Assembly: GCA_937969395.1 (NCBI GenBank)
Contig: CALBVI010000112.1
Span: 1-5,604, forward strand
Length of the DNA: 5,604 nt
From: an uncultured Spongiibacteraceae bacterium
GTDB taxonomy: Bacteria; Pseudomonadota; Gammaproteobacteria; Pseudomonadales; Dasaniaceae
Reading direction: 5' to 3'
The notes under the pieces were generated by a model. It was not told where the DNA came from. It saw only the letters and a program-made list of their open reading frames with translations, and ran no database searches. The position numbers and the translations under genes are program-made. Below are positions 5,061 through 5,604 of the stretch, piece after piece (position 1 is the first letter of the stretch; each line of letters opens with the position of its first letter).

Positions 5061-5604
5061 TTAATTCTTAAACGTCAGTGATGATGACGCTAAAACGCGA
5101 CCCTCAATCGCTCCTGTTAAAGCAAGCCAATCAACATCTATATCATCTTGATCGCCCAATGCTACTTTTTCTGAATCAAGGGCATAAACAGTGATAGTGT
5201 ATGAATGACTAACATTGCCTGGCGAACAAGGCGGCGTATAGCCAACATATCGTTTGTCTTTATCGCCTCCTTCATGACCTATGGATTCTACGTTTCCACG
5301 TGAAAACGAATCGGTATCTGCAGGTATATTCCACACCAACCAATAATGACTTGGCGTATCAACACCTTCAACCTTACCTTTAGGGTAATGATGCATAACA
5401 ACAGCAAAACCTTTAGTGTCTGCTGGCGCCCCTGCCCAATTGATTGGTGGTGAAAGTCCATCACCACCATCTCGCGTGCATTTAAGGTCAGCAGGCAAAG
5501 TGCCCTGATCTTCAAAAAGCGGACTACTCAATTTAAATTCAGAGTTTACAGGTGTATCTATAGTATTAGAACAAGCGCTGGTTAAGGTTACTGCCAGAGT
5601 TAAT
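5061..5604 (-). CDS. YbhB/YbcL-type PEBP (Raf kinase inhibitor-like) lipoprotein, N-terminus cut off by window edge
   Basis: 180 residues are visible and the frame is open to the right edge, so the start codon lies outside. The first visible residues LTLAVTLTSACSNT end in a lipobox-like TSAC with Cys at visible residue 11 (bases 5571-5573), so this is probably a lipoprotein. A TTG at 5529-5531 could be taken as a start but would discard that signal. The PEBP domain runs from about 25 to 178: DGGDGLSPPINWAGAP (45-60), MHHYP (70-74), SHYWLVWNIPAD (85-96), YVGYTPPCSPG (119-129) and HSYTITVYALD (133-143). Bacterial PEBPs are ligand-binding proteins of mostly unknown role. The usual DPDAP anion-pocket motif is replaced by HHYP here, while the P-C-x-P and H-x-Y segments remain. 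Length fits the family. It is the first visible gene of the cluster, 46 bases before the DUF6152 gene and with no terminator between. Confidence 0.92.
   Translation of the reverse strand, partial: LTLAVTLTSACSNTIDTPVNSEFKLSSPLFEDQGTLPADLKCTRDGGDGLSPPINWAGAPADTKGFAVVMHHYPKGKVEGVDTPSHYWLVWNIPADTDSFSRGNVESIGHEGGDKDKRYVGYTPPCSPGNVSHSYTITVYALDSEKVALGDQDDIDVDWLALTGAIEGRVLASSSLTFKN

Noticed and set aside
5061..5531. Taking the TTG at 5529-5531 as the start of the PEBP gene (156 residues)
   Set aside because: The frame stays open for 24 more codons to the window edge and those encode a hydrophobic stretch with a lipobox-like Cys; no Shine-Dalgarno precedes the TTG.

Overview
The window carries five protein-coding genes, all on the minus strand. 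In the direction of transcription (high to low coordinates) they are: a YbhB/PEBP-type lipoprotein cut off at its N-terminus by the right edge; an exported DUF6152-type protein; an exported YceI-family protein; an exported protein with two SnoaL/NTF2-like domains; and, after a terminator and a 324-base gap, a polytopic membrane protein with a spermidine-synthase-like domain, cut off by the left edge. No tRNA, rRNA, CRISPR array, insertion sequence, phage gene or plus-strand gene was found. The moderately low GC content, Sec and lipoprotein signals, clear Shine-Dalgarno sites and protein families fit a Gram-negative proteobacterium, plausibly a marine gammaproteobacterium. That placement is inference and no taxonomic marker is present.

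Right part (2033-5604): four consecutive genes encode proteins with export signals, so this looks like a small cell-envelope or periplasmic cluster. Three belong to families whose folds bind small or lipophilic ligands (PEBP, the YceI lipocalin-like barrel, the NTF2-like SnoaL cone). The fourth is a DUF6152 protein whose predicted mature N-terminus is His-His. No enzyme of a known pathway lies among them, so the shared substrate cannot be read from the window. Gaps are 46, 101 and 130 bases. The 101-base gap between the DUF6152 and yceI-like genes holds a strong intrinsic terminator or attenuator, leaving about 40 bases before the next start codon. This suggests the cluster is read through at reduced level rather than as a uniform operon.

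Middle (1709-2032): a non-coding stretch with a symmetrical terminator hairpin that ends the SnoaL-like gene, a perfect TATAAT box just beyond it that may drive the next gene, and an AT-rich leader.

Left part (1-1708): the first 569 codons of a fused MFS-like/spermidine-synthase-like protein. The membrane part is visibly an internal duplication. The window ends just after the glycine-rich nucleotide-binding loop of the synthase-like domain, so the catalytic part is not visible.
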